Source: Erythrobacter sp047872805 (GTDB taxonomy: Bacteria > Pseudomonadota > Alphaproteobacteria > Sphingomonadales > Sphingomonadaceae). From it: 64,000 bases of DNA. The stretch spans positions 248,001 through 312,000 of the forward strand of contig NZ_JBLQUK010000001.1 of assembly GCF_047872805.1 (NCBI RefSeq), given 5' to 3'. The translations under genes and the position numbers were made by a program. The notes beneath the pieces are model-generated. The model worked only from the letters and a program-made list of their open reading frames with translations. It ran no database searches and was not told the origin of the DNA. Shown here piece after piece: positions 33,491-41,299 of the stretch (position 1 is the first letter of the stretch; each line of letters begins with the position of its first letter).

Positions 33491-34615
33491 ATGCTGATCG
33501 ATTATCTTACGGGAAGCCGTGCTGATTTCGGCCTTATGCTGCCTTGCCTCAAATCGCTGGATAATGCGCCCGATTTCGAGTGTCGGATTGTCGCCACAGC
33601 TCAGCATCTCGCGCCGGGATATGGCGAAACCGTCGCCGATGTGGAGAAGACAGGTCTGAAAATCGCGGCACGGATCGCTGTGCCACTGAGCGGGGAGGAT
33701 GGCGGAGAGATGGCTCTGGCTATGGCGACAGAGCTTTCAGAGCTGACCAAATTCTGGAGCGGCCACCGGCCCGATGCGGTCATGCTGTTGGGTGACAGGG
33801 GCGAAATGCTGGCGGGCGCATTGGCGGCGATGCACCTTTCCATCCCGATCATTCATGTCGGCGGCGGAGAGCGGTCCGGAACTCTGGATGAGAGTTTCCG
33901 ACACGCCATTACCAAGCTTTCGCATATTCACCTGTGCTCCACCGCGTTTGCCGCAGAGCGCATCATTCGCATGGGGGAGCATTCCGACAATGTCATGACG
34001 ATAGGCGCGCCCGGGCTAGTTGGAATTTGCGAATTGGCTGCACGCGAATTCGATTTTTCTGACCGCTGCGGCTTTCCGAAAGATCGCAATGCTGCGCTGG
34101 TGATCTACCATCCCGTTGTTCAAGAAGCGCACCGAGCGGCCGAACAGGCGCACGCGGTCATCGAAGCGGTCCGTAAGGCTGGCTTTTGCCAATTGGTGCT
34201 TCGCCCGAATTCCGATGCAGGGGGCAAGGCGATCGGCGCGATGCTCGATCAATTTGGCGGCGATCCCGAAGTAAGGGTGATCGACCATCTCCCGCGCGCC
34301 GATTATCTGGCCGCTATCCGTGAGGCAGACATTCTGGTCGGCAATTCATCATCAGGCATTATAGAATCCGCCAGCTTGGCCACACCGTTTCTCAACATCG
34401 GTTCGAGGCAAAACGGCCGCGAGCGCAACGCCAACACCGTGGATTGCGAAGGCACGGAGCCGGGTGAATTGGCGCAAGGCATTGCAAAAGCGTTGAAGGC
34501 CGACACTTCGGCCATGAACATCTATGGCGATGGCACTGCAGACAAGAAATTGGTTGAGGCGCTGCGGTCCATCAACTTTGGCCCGGAATTGCTCGCAAAA
34601 ATGAATGCCTATTGA
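33491..34615 (+). CDS. Hydrolysing UDP-sugar 2-epimerase (NeuC/LegG family)
   Basis: The 374-residue enzyme opens LIDYLTGSRADFGLMLPCL and has VMLLGDRGEMLAGALAAM, HVGGGERSGTLDESFRHAI, KLSHIHLCST, VIYHPVVQEAH and NSSSGIIESAS. These are the hallmarks of NeuC/LegG/NeuC-like hydrolysing 2-epimerases, which release ManNAc from UDP-GlcNAc or 2,4-diacetamido-2,4,6-trideoxymannose from UDP-diNAcBac. The latter fits the operon's aminotransferase and acetyltransferase. ATG 33491 is the first good start. It is the last gene of the plus-strand operon and ends 5 bases from the stop of the converging operon. Confidence 0.9.
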   Translation: MLIDYLTGSRADFGLMLPCLKSLDNAPDFECRIVATAQHLAPGYGETVADVEKTGLKIAARIAVPLSGEDGGEMALAMATELSELTKFWSGHRPDAVMLLGDRGEMLAGALAAMHLSIPIIHVGGGERSGTLDESFRHAITKLSHIHLCSTAFAAERIIRMGEHSDNVMTIGAPGLVGICELAAREFDFSDRCGFPKDRNAALVIYHPVVQEAHRAAEQAHAVIEAVRKAGFCQLVLRPNSDAGGKAIGAMLDQFGGDPEVRVIDHLPRADYLAAIREADILVGNSSSGIIESASLATPFLNIGSRQNGRERNANTVDCEGTEPGELAQGIAKALKADTSAMNIYGDGTADKKLVEALRSINFGPELLAKMNAY

Positions 34616-34620
34616 AGCCG

Positions 34621-35751
34621 CTATCGGCGGTCTGGCGCTGCGCTGGCGTGGAATTTCATCCCGTCATCTATTTCCGGAACACTTGTTTCAATGTCGGCAG
34701 TGCCGAATTGCGTACCGCGCGAATAAGTATAACCCAACGCGAACATGATCGTGCCAAAGGCGCGGATATCGGTGATGATTGCTTCCATCATCCCAATCGC
34801 AAGAAAAATCATGAAACTGAATAAAAACAGATAGTTTCGCTGGCGCCAGCCGAGAGTCCCGAACGCGGTAAGGAATAATATAAAGGCGAAAAGCGGGACA
34901 TATCCATAGGCGGCCCACACCTGCAGCAACAGATTGTGGGCGTGTTGAATTTCCAGTCTCTGATAGATCGGATAAATGTTCAGAAAATCCGCGAAGGCTG
35001 CCTCGCCAAAATTGAACGCATAGGCACCGCGCGTCTGGACAAAATGCAAGCTGACTTCGATGATTTGCAGACGCAAACGGTCCGAAAAATTGTCGAGGCT
35101 AAACGTGCGCAAAAACAGCACTGCCAAGGCGAGCGCCACGGTCACCATTATCAGAAATCGCTGCTTGCGGACTTTTTCAAACGACAGCGCGGATGCAATT
35201 AAAGTCAAGGCCAGCAGCGATCGCGATGCGACAAAAATGGCAAACGCAAACAATAGAGCAAAGCAAAACAATCGCACGCCACGCTTCATTCGCATTACGA
35301 TCAAGGGCAGGAATACTGCCAGCATCGATGCCGAGTGGTTGTTATCTGGTGGGTAGAGCAGCGCTTCCTGACTAAGCTGTGCATCGGTGAAATACAGCCC
35401 AGCATAGATTGCCGTCATCACCCCTAGAAAGATCGGGATTGCGCGCGAAAGGTCATCTTTTTCAACCCCCAGCATCAGGCCAATAGCCAAGCTAGCGGTG
35501 GCAAACAGAAACTTTAGCGCGTCCAAATTGCCCCAGCCAACACCGTAGCTGAGGATTGGGCCCAAAACAGCAAGGCCTGCAAATACGAGAAACAGCATCA
35601 GAATTGAACCGGATCCGTCTGGCAGTTTTGGGCTTACCCTTATGCCGCGATACGAGATGAGGAATCCTGCCTGCACCAGAATGGCGCCCGAATAGAGGGC
35701 TGGCATCAGCAGGCTGGCAAAAACCGCTACAAAGGCAAGCGCCAACGTCAC
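34621..35751 (-). CDS. O-antigen polymerase/ligase-like membrane protein
   Basis: The 376-residue protein has about ten predicted helices and a periplasmic loop containing IQHAHNLLLQVWAAYGYVPL, comparable to the HxxNxxLE/Q region of Wzy/WaaL-type proteins. It probably polymerises or ligates the glycan. Its start overlaps the stop of the upstream paralogue by 4 bases. The C-terminal part after the last helix is hydrophilic. Amino-acid and base composition are AT-richer than the core genome: 30 of 60 bases are G or C at 34861-34920, against 40 of 60 at 12001-12060. Confidence 0.7.
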   Translation of the reverse strand: MTLALAFVAVFASLLMPALYSGAILVQAGFLISYRGIRVSPKLPDGSGSILMLFLVFAGLAVLGPILSYGVGWGNLDALKFLFATASLAIGLMLGVEKDDLSRAIPIFLGVMTAIYAGLYFTDAQLSQEALLYPPDNNHSASMLAVFLPLIVMRMKRGVRLFCFALLFAFAIFVASRSLLALTLIASALSFEKVRKQRFLIMVTVALALAVLFLRTFSLDNFSDRLRLQIIEVSLHFVQTRGAYAFNFGEAAFADFLNIYPIYQRLEIQHAHNLLLQVWAAYGYVPLFAFILFLTAFGTLGWRQRNYLFLFSFMIFLAIGMMEAIITDIRAFGTIMFALGYTYSRGTQFGTADIETSVPEIDDGMKFHASAAPDRR

Positions 35752-37172
35752 CTGCGGCCACGTCCTTCGGCGGCCGATGGCGGGGCGGTAAAGGTCACAA
35801 GAAACACCACAAAGGCCAGCGCCGCCGCTGGGGTCCGCAGAGGGTAATCGAACAAACTGCCCGCAACCAGCACCAGTATCGCCAGTAGCGCGCAGAAACG
35901 CATCTGGCTCGCTGCGGCAATTGGGTGCGCGATCTGCTTTCGGTTAGCCCACGCGATCCGGGCAATCCAGCGCGCAATCACCGCAAGAATTAGCGGAATG
36001 ACCAATCCACCTTCGATAATGATTTCCAGCCAATCATTATGCGCGTGATTGATGTAGGCAGGCTGGATTAGTTCGTTTCTTTCGTAAACTTCAAACACTT
36101 CTGGAAAGGTGCCAAGCCCCCAGCCAAACGGAAGCGCTTGACCTAACATGGCGGAAATTTCTGGCAGAATTTGAAACCGCAGATCGTCAAAGCTGTCCTT
36201 ATCCGCCAGCCTTTCGAACCCGGCACCAACCCCGGTTAGAAACAGCAAGGTCGCCGTCAGGATTAGCCCCAAGGGGATCAAGGTTACTGCAATTCTCTTG
36301 GAACGATTTGCTGGCCGCGAGGTGCTAGACAGGCGCGCATTGGCGAAGATCGTAACCGTAACCAGAAACGCTCCCATCGCCAACAGCGTGCCGATACGTG
36401 ACCCGGTCATCACGGCCAGTGCGACGAGGCCCAGACCCAGCCCTCGCCCAATCCAATCGAAAGGCCCAGCTCTATCCCTCGCAAATTTTTCACCATAGGC
36501 GAGCACGAATGGAATGGTGGCTGCTAACATTACTGCATGATGATTACGGTTCGCAAACAAGCCGACGGGAAAGCCCTCATTGGTAATTCGGTAGAAATAT
36601 AGTATCGCTTGTGACGGTGCGAGCGCTTGAAGCAGGCCGAGAGCCGCAGAGATAAGCATCAATCCGGTCACCAGTTTAAGCGTGTTGCTGCGCACTTTTT
36701 CAGGACTTATCGCTAGCAAAATCAGGCCCGCTAGCGGCACCAGAACCGCCCCAAAGGAATTGATGGTGGCCATCGGAACCACTGAAACAGGCTGCCATGT
36801 AAGGGCAATCTGAGCCGCGTCCTGCGCTTCAGCAAGCGGCTCTCGACCGGGAAGAGATGTCCAGATCATAGGCGGCAGCGGAATAAGCTGAACCAAGGCA
36901 AAGCCAGCCAGTGCCAGCAGAGCGCCGACCGGAACAGCAAACCCGGTGCGCTCAGAACCGAGCCATTGGTAAATCGCATATCCTAATGCCAGCACCACCA
37001 TTGGTCTTAGCAACACCAGCGAAGCTGTGTCAGCACGGGCGCTGCCGCCGGTCAGGAAAATCAAAGTGGTGAAACCCATTACCAGCAGGGACACAACTGA
37101 CGCCCGATCAAACCGGGTCAGCCAGCCAGACTTATCCCTCGGGAGTGATTGTGATGGTTTTGAGGAGAACAT
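35748..37172 (-). CDS. O-antigen ligase family protein (WaaL/Wzy-like)
   Basis: A 474-residue membrane protein with about 12 helices. The large periplasmic loop carries FGWGLGTFPEVFE and YINHAHNDWLEIIIEGG, the diagnostic O-antigen ligase/polymerase motif. The N-terminal hydrophilic stretch and the SARAD segment precede the first helices. It is coupled to the smaller paralogue downstream (4-base overlap) and overlaps the unknown upstream gene by 41 bases. One of the two is likely the polymerase and the other a ligase or glycan-chain transferase; the sequence does not say which. Confidence 0.8.
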   Translation of the reverse strand: MFSSKPSQSLPRDKSGWLTRFDRASVVSLLVMGFTTLIFLTGGSARADTASLVLLRPMVVLALGYAIYQWLGSERTGFAVPVGALLALAGFALVQLIPLPPMIWTSLPGREPLAEAQDAAQIALTWQPVSVVPMATINSFGAVLVPLAGLILLAISPEKVRSNTLKLVTGLMLISAALGLLQALAPSQAILYFYRITNEGFPVGLFANRNHHAVMLAATIPFVLAYGEKFARDRAGPFDWIGRGLGLGLVALAVMTGSRIGTLLAMGAFLVTVTIFANARLSSTSRPANRSKRIAVTLIPLGLILTATLLFLTGVGAGFERLADKDSFDDLRFQILPEISAMLGQALPFGWGLGTFPEVFEVYERNELIQPAYINHAHNDWLEIIIEGGLVIPLILAVIARWIARIAWANRKQIAHPIAAASQMRFCALLAILVLVAGSLFDYPLRTPAAALAFVVFLVTFTAPPSAAEGRGRR

Positions 37173-38307
37173 CAGAAGGTCGAGCCTGCGTTTCGGGAAG
37201 ATAGATGGAAAGCCATTGGAAACGACAGCTTTCCGTGACTGTCAAATCGAGCGAGCCCGTTGGAACCGGGCCAGCCTGTGCGCAGGCCAAACGGGCCTCA
37301 GGCGGGGCGGCGGCTGTCAAGCCGCTGCCATTCTGGGGTTCGATGGCCAGCGCTGCGGAGTACTTTCCAGAAGGGAGCGCCACGAGCCGGTAGGCGACGG
37401 TCCCTGTGGCTCCGCTTGACAGGCTCAACAGCGCGGTGCCTCCGTTGAGCGGTTGGAGGAATACCGCACCATCGTCGCCGGTGGCCCACGATCCGGGATA
37501 TCTGGGCTCCATGATAAAATCATCGTCGGTTAAGCGGGGGGTGACCTCAAGACGACTTTCGCCGACCAGTTCTGCAATGGTTACGGCATCATCGAAGCGA
37601 CCATGCGCGGCCAACGCAGCGGCGAAATCTGCGCTGAATTCCGCCGGGATTACGTCCTGACCTGCAAGCATGCGGTGCAATTCGACAAAGCCCGAATGGC
37701 TTTCCGGGGTGCGCAATGCGTGGAAATACAGCAGGCTTTCCCATGGAGGGCTGAGCCTCAATTGCTGAGCGACTTCATCACGGATCTCACGCTCGGACAT
37801 CCCTCGGACGAGATTACGAGCCGCCGGATCACGAAAGCCGCTGCGTCGCCTGAGAACGGCGTCGTAATGTTCCATCGCTTGTTTGATCTCGCCGTTTCGT
37901 GCCGCATGTTCGATCAGGAATATCTGAGTCTGTGTATCGCGCCGACTTAGCGCATCCCCGGCCAGTAACAATTCGGCTTCGGGCGCGGTCCAATCCTCAG
38001 CCAGCGCCAATATGCGCAGGGCGCGTGGGTTAAGCGGCCAGTTCGCCAGCGATTGCCTAGCCTTGGTGGAAGCGCTGAGGAGGTCAGCGCCGCCTTTTTC
38101 GACTGCTTGATTGCGGGCATTGGCCCCATTGATGAAATCGCGGTCTGCCGAAGCCACAAGTGCATTTGAATTAAGCGGAAACAAGCTTCGTGACAGATCA
38201 GGGTCGGCCCGTTCCGTCACTTTGGACGCCGCAGACAGCAGCATCACCGCCGCCAGCGCAGCTGTCAGGCTGCCGATCAACCAGCGATTGTGCAGTCGGT
38301 CGGACAT
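37132..38307 (-). CDS. Unknown membrane-anchored protein of the polysaccharide operon
   Basis: I do not recognise this 391-residue protein. It has one N-terminal membrane helix (IGSLTAALAAVMLLSAA), then an alpha-helical part with TPR-like spacing (LNPRALRILALAEDWT, AELLLAGDALSRRDTQ, MEHYDAVLRRRSGF) and a C-terminal beta-rich part with two cysteines (LACAQAG, ESCRFQW). The layout suggests a periplasmic TPR adaptor with a carbohydrate- or lectin-like domain. It lies 6 bases after the BY-kinase and overlaps the next gene by 41 bases, so it belongs to the export operon. Confidence 0.7.
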   Translation of the reverse strand: MSDRLHNRWLIGSLTAALAAVMLLSAASKVTERADPDLSRSLFPLNSNALVASADRDFINGANARNQAVEKGGADLLSASTKARQSLANWPLNPRALRILALAEDWTAPEAELLLAGDALSRRDTQTQIFLIEHAARNGEIKQAMEHYDAVLRRRSGFRDPAARNLVRGMSEREIRDEVAQQLRLSPPWESLLYFHALRTPESHSGFVELHRMLAGQDVIPAEFSADFAAALAAHGRFDDAVTIAELVGESRLEVTPRLTDDDFIMEPRYPGSWATGDDGAVFLQPLNGGTALLSLSSGATGTVAYRLVALPSGKYSAALAIEPQNGSGLTAAAPPEARLACAQAGPVPTGSLDLTVTESCRFQWLSIYLPETQARPSDVLLKTITITPEG

Positions 38308-38313
38308 GACAGA

Positions 38314-40515
38314 TCAGGCTTTCTTGTCCGCTTCATTGTCACCATAGCCATAGTCGTAGCCATAGCCGTACCCGTAACCATACCCGAATCCGGAGCGGCC
38401 CTCTTGCTTGTATTTGGTGACGAGGGCGCCAAAGACATTGGCATTGACGATCCGCAGTCTTTCGATCGAATTGCGAATCCCGCGCATTTGCACGCCGTCG
38501 GCCTCGATTGTGTAAACAATACCATCAACCGAATTGCTGATGAGGGGGACGTCTGCCAGTCCTAACATCGGCGGCGCGTCGACCACCACAACATCAAACC
38601 TGCGCTTAAGTTCGTCGATCAGTTCGCTGAATTTGCGGGTAGAGAACAGCTCAGCTGCGTTCGGCGGACGTGGTCCGCCAGCAATGACCGAAAGATTGCC
38701 ATGTTCAGTTTCGATTAGCAGCGAATCCAGATCGCCGCCGCCGGTCAGGTAGTTGGTCAGCCCGGTTTCAGATTGAATGTTGAGATAAGAGGCCACCGAT
38801 GGGGATCGAATGTCAGCATCGACCAGCACCGTCTTGTTGCCAGTCCGCGCCAGCGTGATCGCAAGCGCGACTGCGGAACTGCTCTTGCCTTCGCCGGGGC
38901 GGGTGCTGGTGAGGATAAACGAATCAGGCAGGCCATGGTCGGTCAGCAGGCCAAGATTTGTCTGAGCCGCGACATAGGCTTCGCTTATTGCCGATTTCCG
39001 ATCAAGCACCGCCTCCACGACATCATCGCCATCGGTCTTGGGTATTACACCGAGCAAGGTCATGCCCAATTCGCGCACCGCAGTCGGATCGCGCAAGGAT
39101 TTGTCGATCTGTTCCAGCGCGAACACCACGCCAGCAGCAATCGCGAGCCCGCCTATCAACGATGCGAGCAGGTTGATCAGCAAATTCGGGCTTGAGGGAG
39201 CCTGAGGCAATTCGGCGCGATCGACGATCGACACATTGTTGGTGCCCACGCCTGCCACGCCAATCTCCTTGAAGCGCTGCAGCAGGCCATCATACAATTG
39301 CCGATTGGTATCCACTTCGCGCTGGTAGATATTGTATTGGATGGATGCCTGTTGTTCGGTCACCAGATCCCGCTTGAGCCCGTCAATTCGGCCAAGCAAT
39401 TCTTGCTCGCGCTGCTGCGCTTGCGAAAAGTCGGTTCGGGCCGCTGCGCTGATGCGGTCTTCCTCTTGGGAAATAGACAGTTGCAGTTGGGCCAGCTGCG
39501 CTTCAAGCGATTGCAGCGGCGGGTATTCCGGCCCAAAACGCGCCTCAAGGCTAGAGAGACCAGCCGCCACCTCCGCTTGTTCGCGGCGCAGACTGCTCAG
39601 TGTGGCGTTTTCGACAATCGCGGTGTCGACACCGCGCTGTAACCGGCTTTGGGCGCGAATCCGGTCCGCAATCGCCATCGCCAATTCGGTGTTGAGCGCC
39701 TCGATATCGGCGATCGTCAGCGTTCTTTCGGTTTCCGTTCTGCCTTCGGCAGTGCGCTGCTGAGAGAGTGTCACGATGCCCGAATTGGCGGCATAATTCA
39801 CCAAATCACGTTCCGAAGTTTCCAGGCGTCCGCGTAACGTTTGCAGTTGCTCGCTCAAGAATTCGCGCGCTTCTACCGAGGAGGCGAAGCGGCGGTCGAG
39901 ATTGGATTGAATATATTCGTCGGCCCAGGCGTTGGTGATATCGCGCGACAGCGCCGGATCGGGCGATGTAAAGCGCAGATCAACAAGCGCCGAGCCGCGA
40001 ATGGGTGAAATACCGACGTGACTCAGGAAAAGCTCCACCGCTTCACGGTTGCGCTTTTCCACCTGTTCACGAGACAGTGCGGCGACACCGGAATCACTGA
40101 GCATCAACCCCTCTTCGAGCTCTACTCCAAAAGTATCGAAGAAATCATCGGTTCTGGTCAGATTGAGGCGACGGATCACGCGCGCAGCGAGCGAGCGCGC
40201 TTCGAGCAGAGCATATTGGGTCTGGTAGAATTCAAGATCCTGGTCCGCCTCTTGCGGCGTCACCGCTTCTACATTGGTGACGTTGTCCTGCGAACGGCGA
40301 ATTTCGACCCGAGCTTCTGCGGTGAAAGCGGGCGTTTGCAGCAATGTCACCAGCAATCCGGCTGCAACCGCTGCTGCAACAATAACGACCACCAACCAGC
40401 GCCGCCGGAAAACGATATCCCAATAGCGCAGCAAGATCGGTTCTGCGGTTACCTGATCGGCATTCAGCCGCACGGCGGCCTTGTCCTGTGAAAGCGAGGC
40501 GAAAGGTGTGTTCAT
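38314..40515 (-). CDS. Polysaccharide co-polymerase / BY-kinase (Wzc-like)
   Basis: The 733-residue protein joins a Wzz chain-length domain (helices near residues 35-55 and about 425-445, with a long coiled coil between) to a tyrosine-kinase domain. Walker A is STRPGEGKSSSAVAL, Walker A' VLVDADIRSP and Walker B VVVDAPPMLG. The C-terminus has a tyrosine cluster, GYGYGYGYDYGYG, the autophosphorylation site. It controls polymerisation and export with the Wza-like protein encoded 9 bases upstream. The periodic Gly-Tyr tail is more regular than in typical Wzc. Confidence 0.92.
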   Translation of the reverse strand: MNTPFASLSQDKAAVRLNADQVTAEPILLRYWDIVFRRRWLVVVIVAAAVAAGLLVTLLQTPAFTAEARVEIRRSQDNVTNVEAVTPQEADQDLEFYQTQYALLEARSLAARVIRRLNLTRTDDFFDTFGVELEEGLMLSDSGVAALSREQVEKRNREAVELFLSHVGISPIRGSALVDLRFTSPDPALSRDITNAWADEYIQSNLDRRFASSVEAREFLSEQLQTLRGRLETSERDLVNYAANSGIVTLSQQRTAEGRTETERTLTIADIEALNTELAMAIADRIRAQSRLQRGVDTAIVENATLSSLRREQAEVAAGLSSLEARFGPEYPPLQSLEAQLAQLQLSISQEEDRISAAARTDFSQAQQREQELLGRIDGLKRDLVTEQQASIQYNIYQREVDTNRQLYDGLLQRFKEIGVAGVGTNNVSIVDRAELPQAPSSPNLLINLLASLIGGLAIAAGVVFALEQIDKSLRDPTAVRELGMTLLGVIPKTDGDDVVEAVLDRKSAISEAYVAAQTNLGLLTDHGLPDSFILTSTRPGEGKSSSAVALAITLARTGNKTVLVDADIRSPSVASYLNIQSETGLTNYLTGGGDLDSLLIETEHGNLSVIAGGPRPPNAAELFSTRKFSELIDELKRRFDVVVVDAPPMLGLADVPLISNSVDGIVYTIEADGVQMRGIRNSIERLRIVNANVFGALVTKYKQEGRSGFGYGYGYGYGYDYGYGDNEADKKA

Positions 40516-40524
40516 GGTGGCAGC

Positions 40525-41226
40525 TTAATTTCGCGTGAAAAGGATGACGAGCGGCGAGGCGAGCGCCGGTGCGATGGTGACCAGTTGATCGATGGTGCGT
40601 CGGCGAGGGCTATCGCCCAGGACGATCGTGTCATTGGCAAATATTTGCGGGTCTGCGACCTGTCCGCGGCGCACAGCGTCAAGATCATAGACGCCGGCAT
40701 ACCGGTCCGCGCCCACTTCACGGAAAATGACGACCTGTTCGCGCTCGGCAAATTGGGTTGGCCCTCCTGCCAAAGCCAGCGTTCGCAGCAGAGTAAGTTC
40801 GCCCGCGGCAGGATAAATGCCGGGGCTTTTCACTTCGCCTTCGATCGCGATGGTCTGGCTTACGGTATCGACCAGATTCACCGAAACCTGAGGATTGAGA
40901 ACGTAGCCCTCGCTCAATCGCTGTGCGATTAGGCGCTCCACATCTGCCGGGGCCTGGCCCTTGACTTCGATCGATCCGATGAAGGGATAGGACATCCGTC
41001 CACTACCATCGATCTGAACCTCGCGGGTGAGCTCCTCGACTCCGAAAACTTCAATTCGCACCTTGTCGAGTGCGCCCAGCTTCGCGGTGGTTTCTACCGG
41101 TGTCGGCAGTTCGTTGGATTCGAGAACCGATACAAACTCAGTGCTTTGCAAGGGCACAGGCTTTGCACAGCCGGCCAGCAGCAAGGTTGCCAATGCCAGC
41201 GCGGCAAAAGGTGGGTGGAAATTCAA
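40525..41226 (-). CDS. Polysaccharide export outer-membrane lipoprotein (Wza-like)
   Basis: A lipobox LLLAGC near residue 20 marks a lipoprotein. The PES domain (LGALDKVRIEVFGVEELT, SYPFIGSIEVKG, GYVLNPQVSVNLVD) is followed by one SLBB domain (IEGEVKSPGIYPAAGELTLL). The 233 residues are short against Wza (about 379), and one SLBB domain is absent, as in many alphaproteobacterial EPS proteins. It forms the outer-membrane exit with the BY-kinase encoded just downstream. Confidence 0.88.
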   Translation of the reverse strand: MNFHPPFAALALATLLLAGCAKPVPLQSTEFVSVLESNELPTPVETTAKLGALDKVRIEVFGVEELTREVQIDGSGRMSYPFIGSIEVKGQAPADVERLIAQRLSEGYVLNPQVSVNLVDTVSQTIAIEGEVKSPGIYPAAGELTLLRTLALAGGPTQFAEREQVVIFREVGADRYAGVYDLDAVRRGQVADPQIFANDTIVLGDSPRRRTIDQLVTIAPALASPLVILFTRN

Positions 41227-41299
41227 CGACTAATTCTCCGGCGAATTCGGTTTGATCGGTAGAGGGGCTTTTGCGCGATTGCCATCTGGCATGAAAGGG

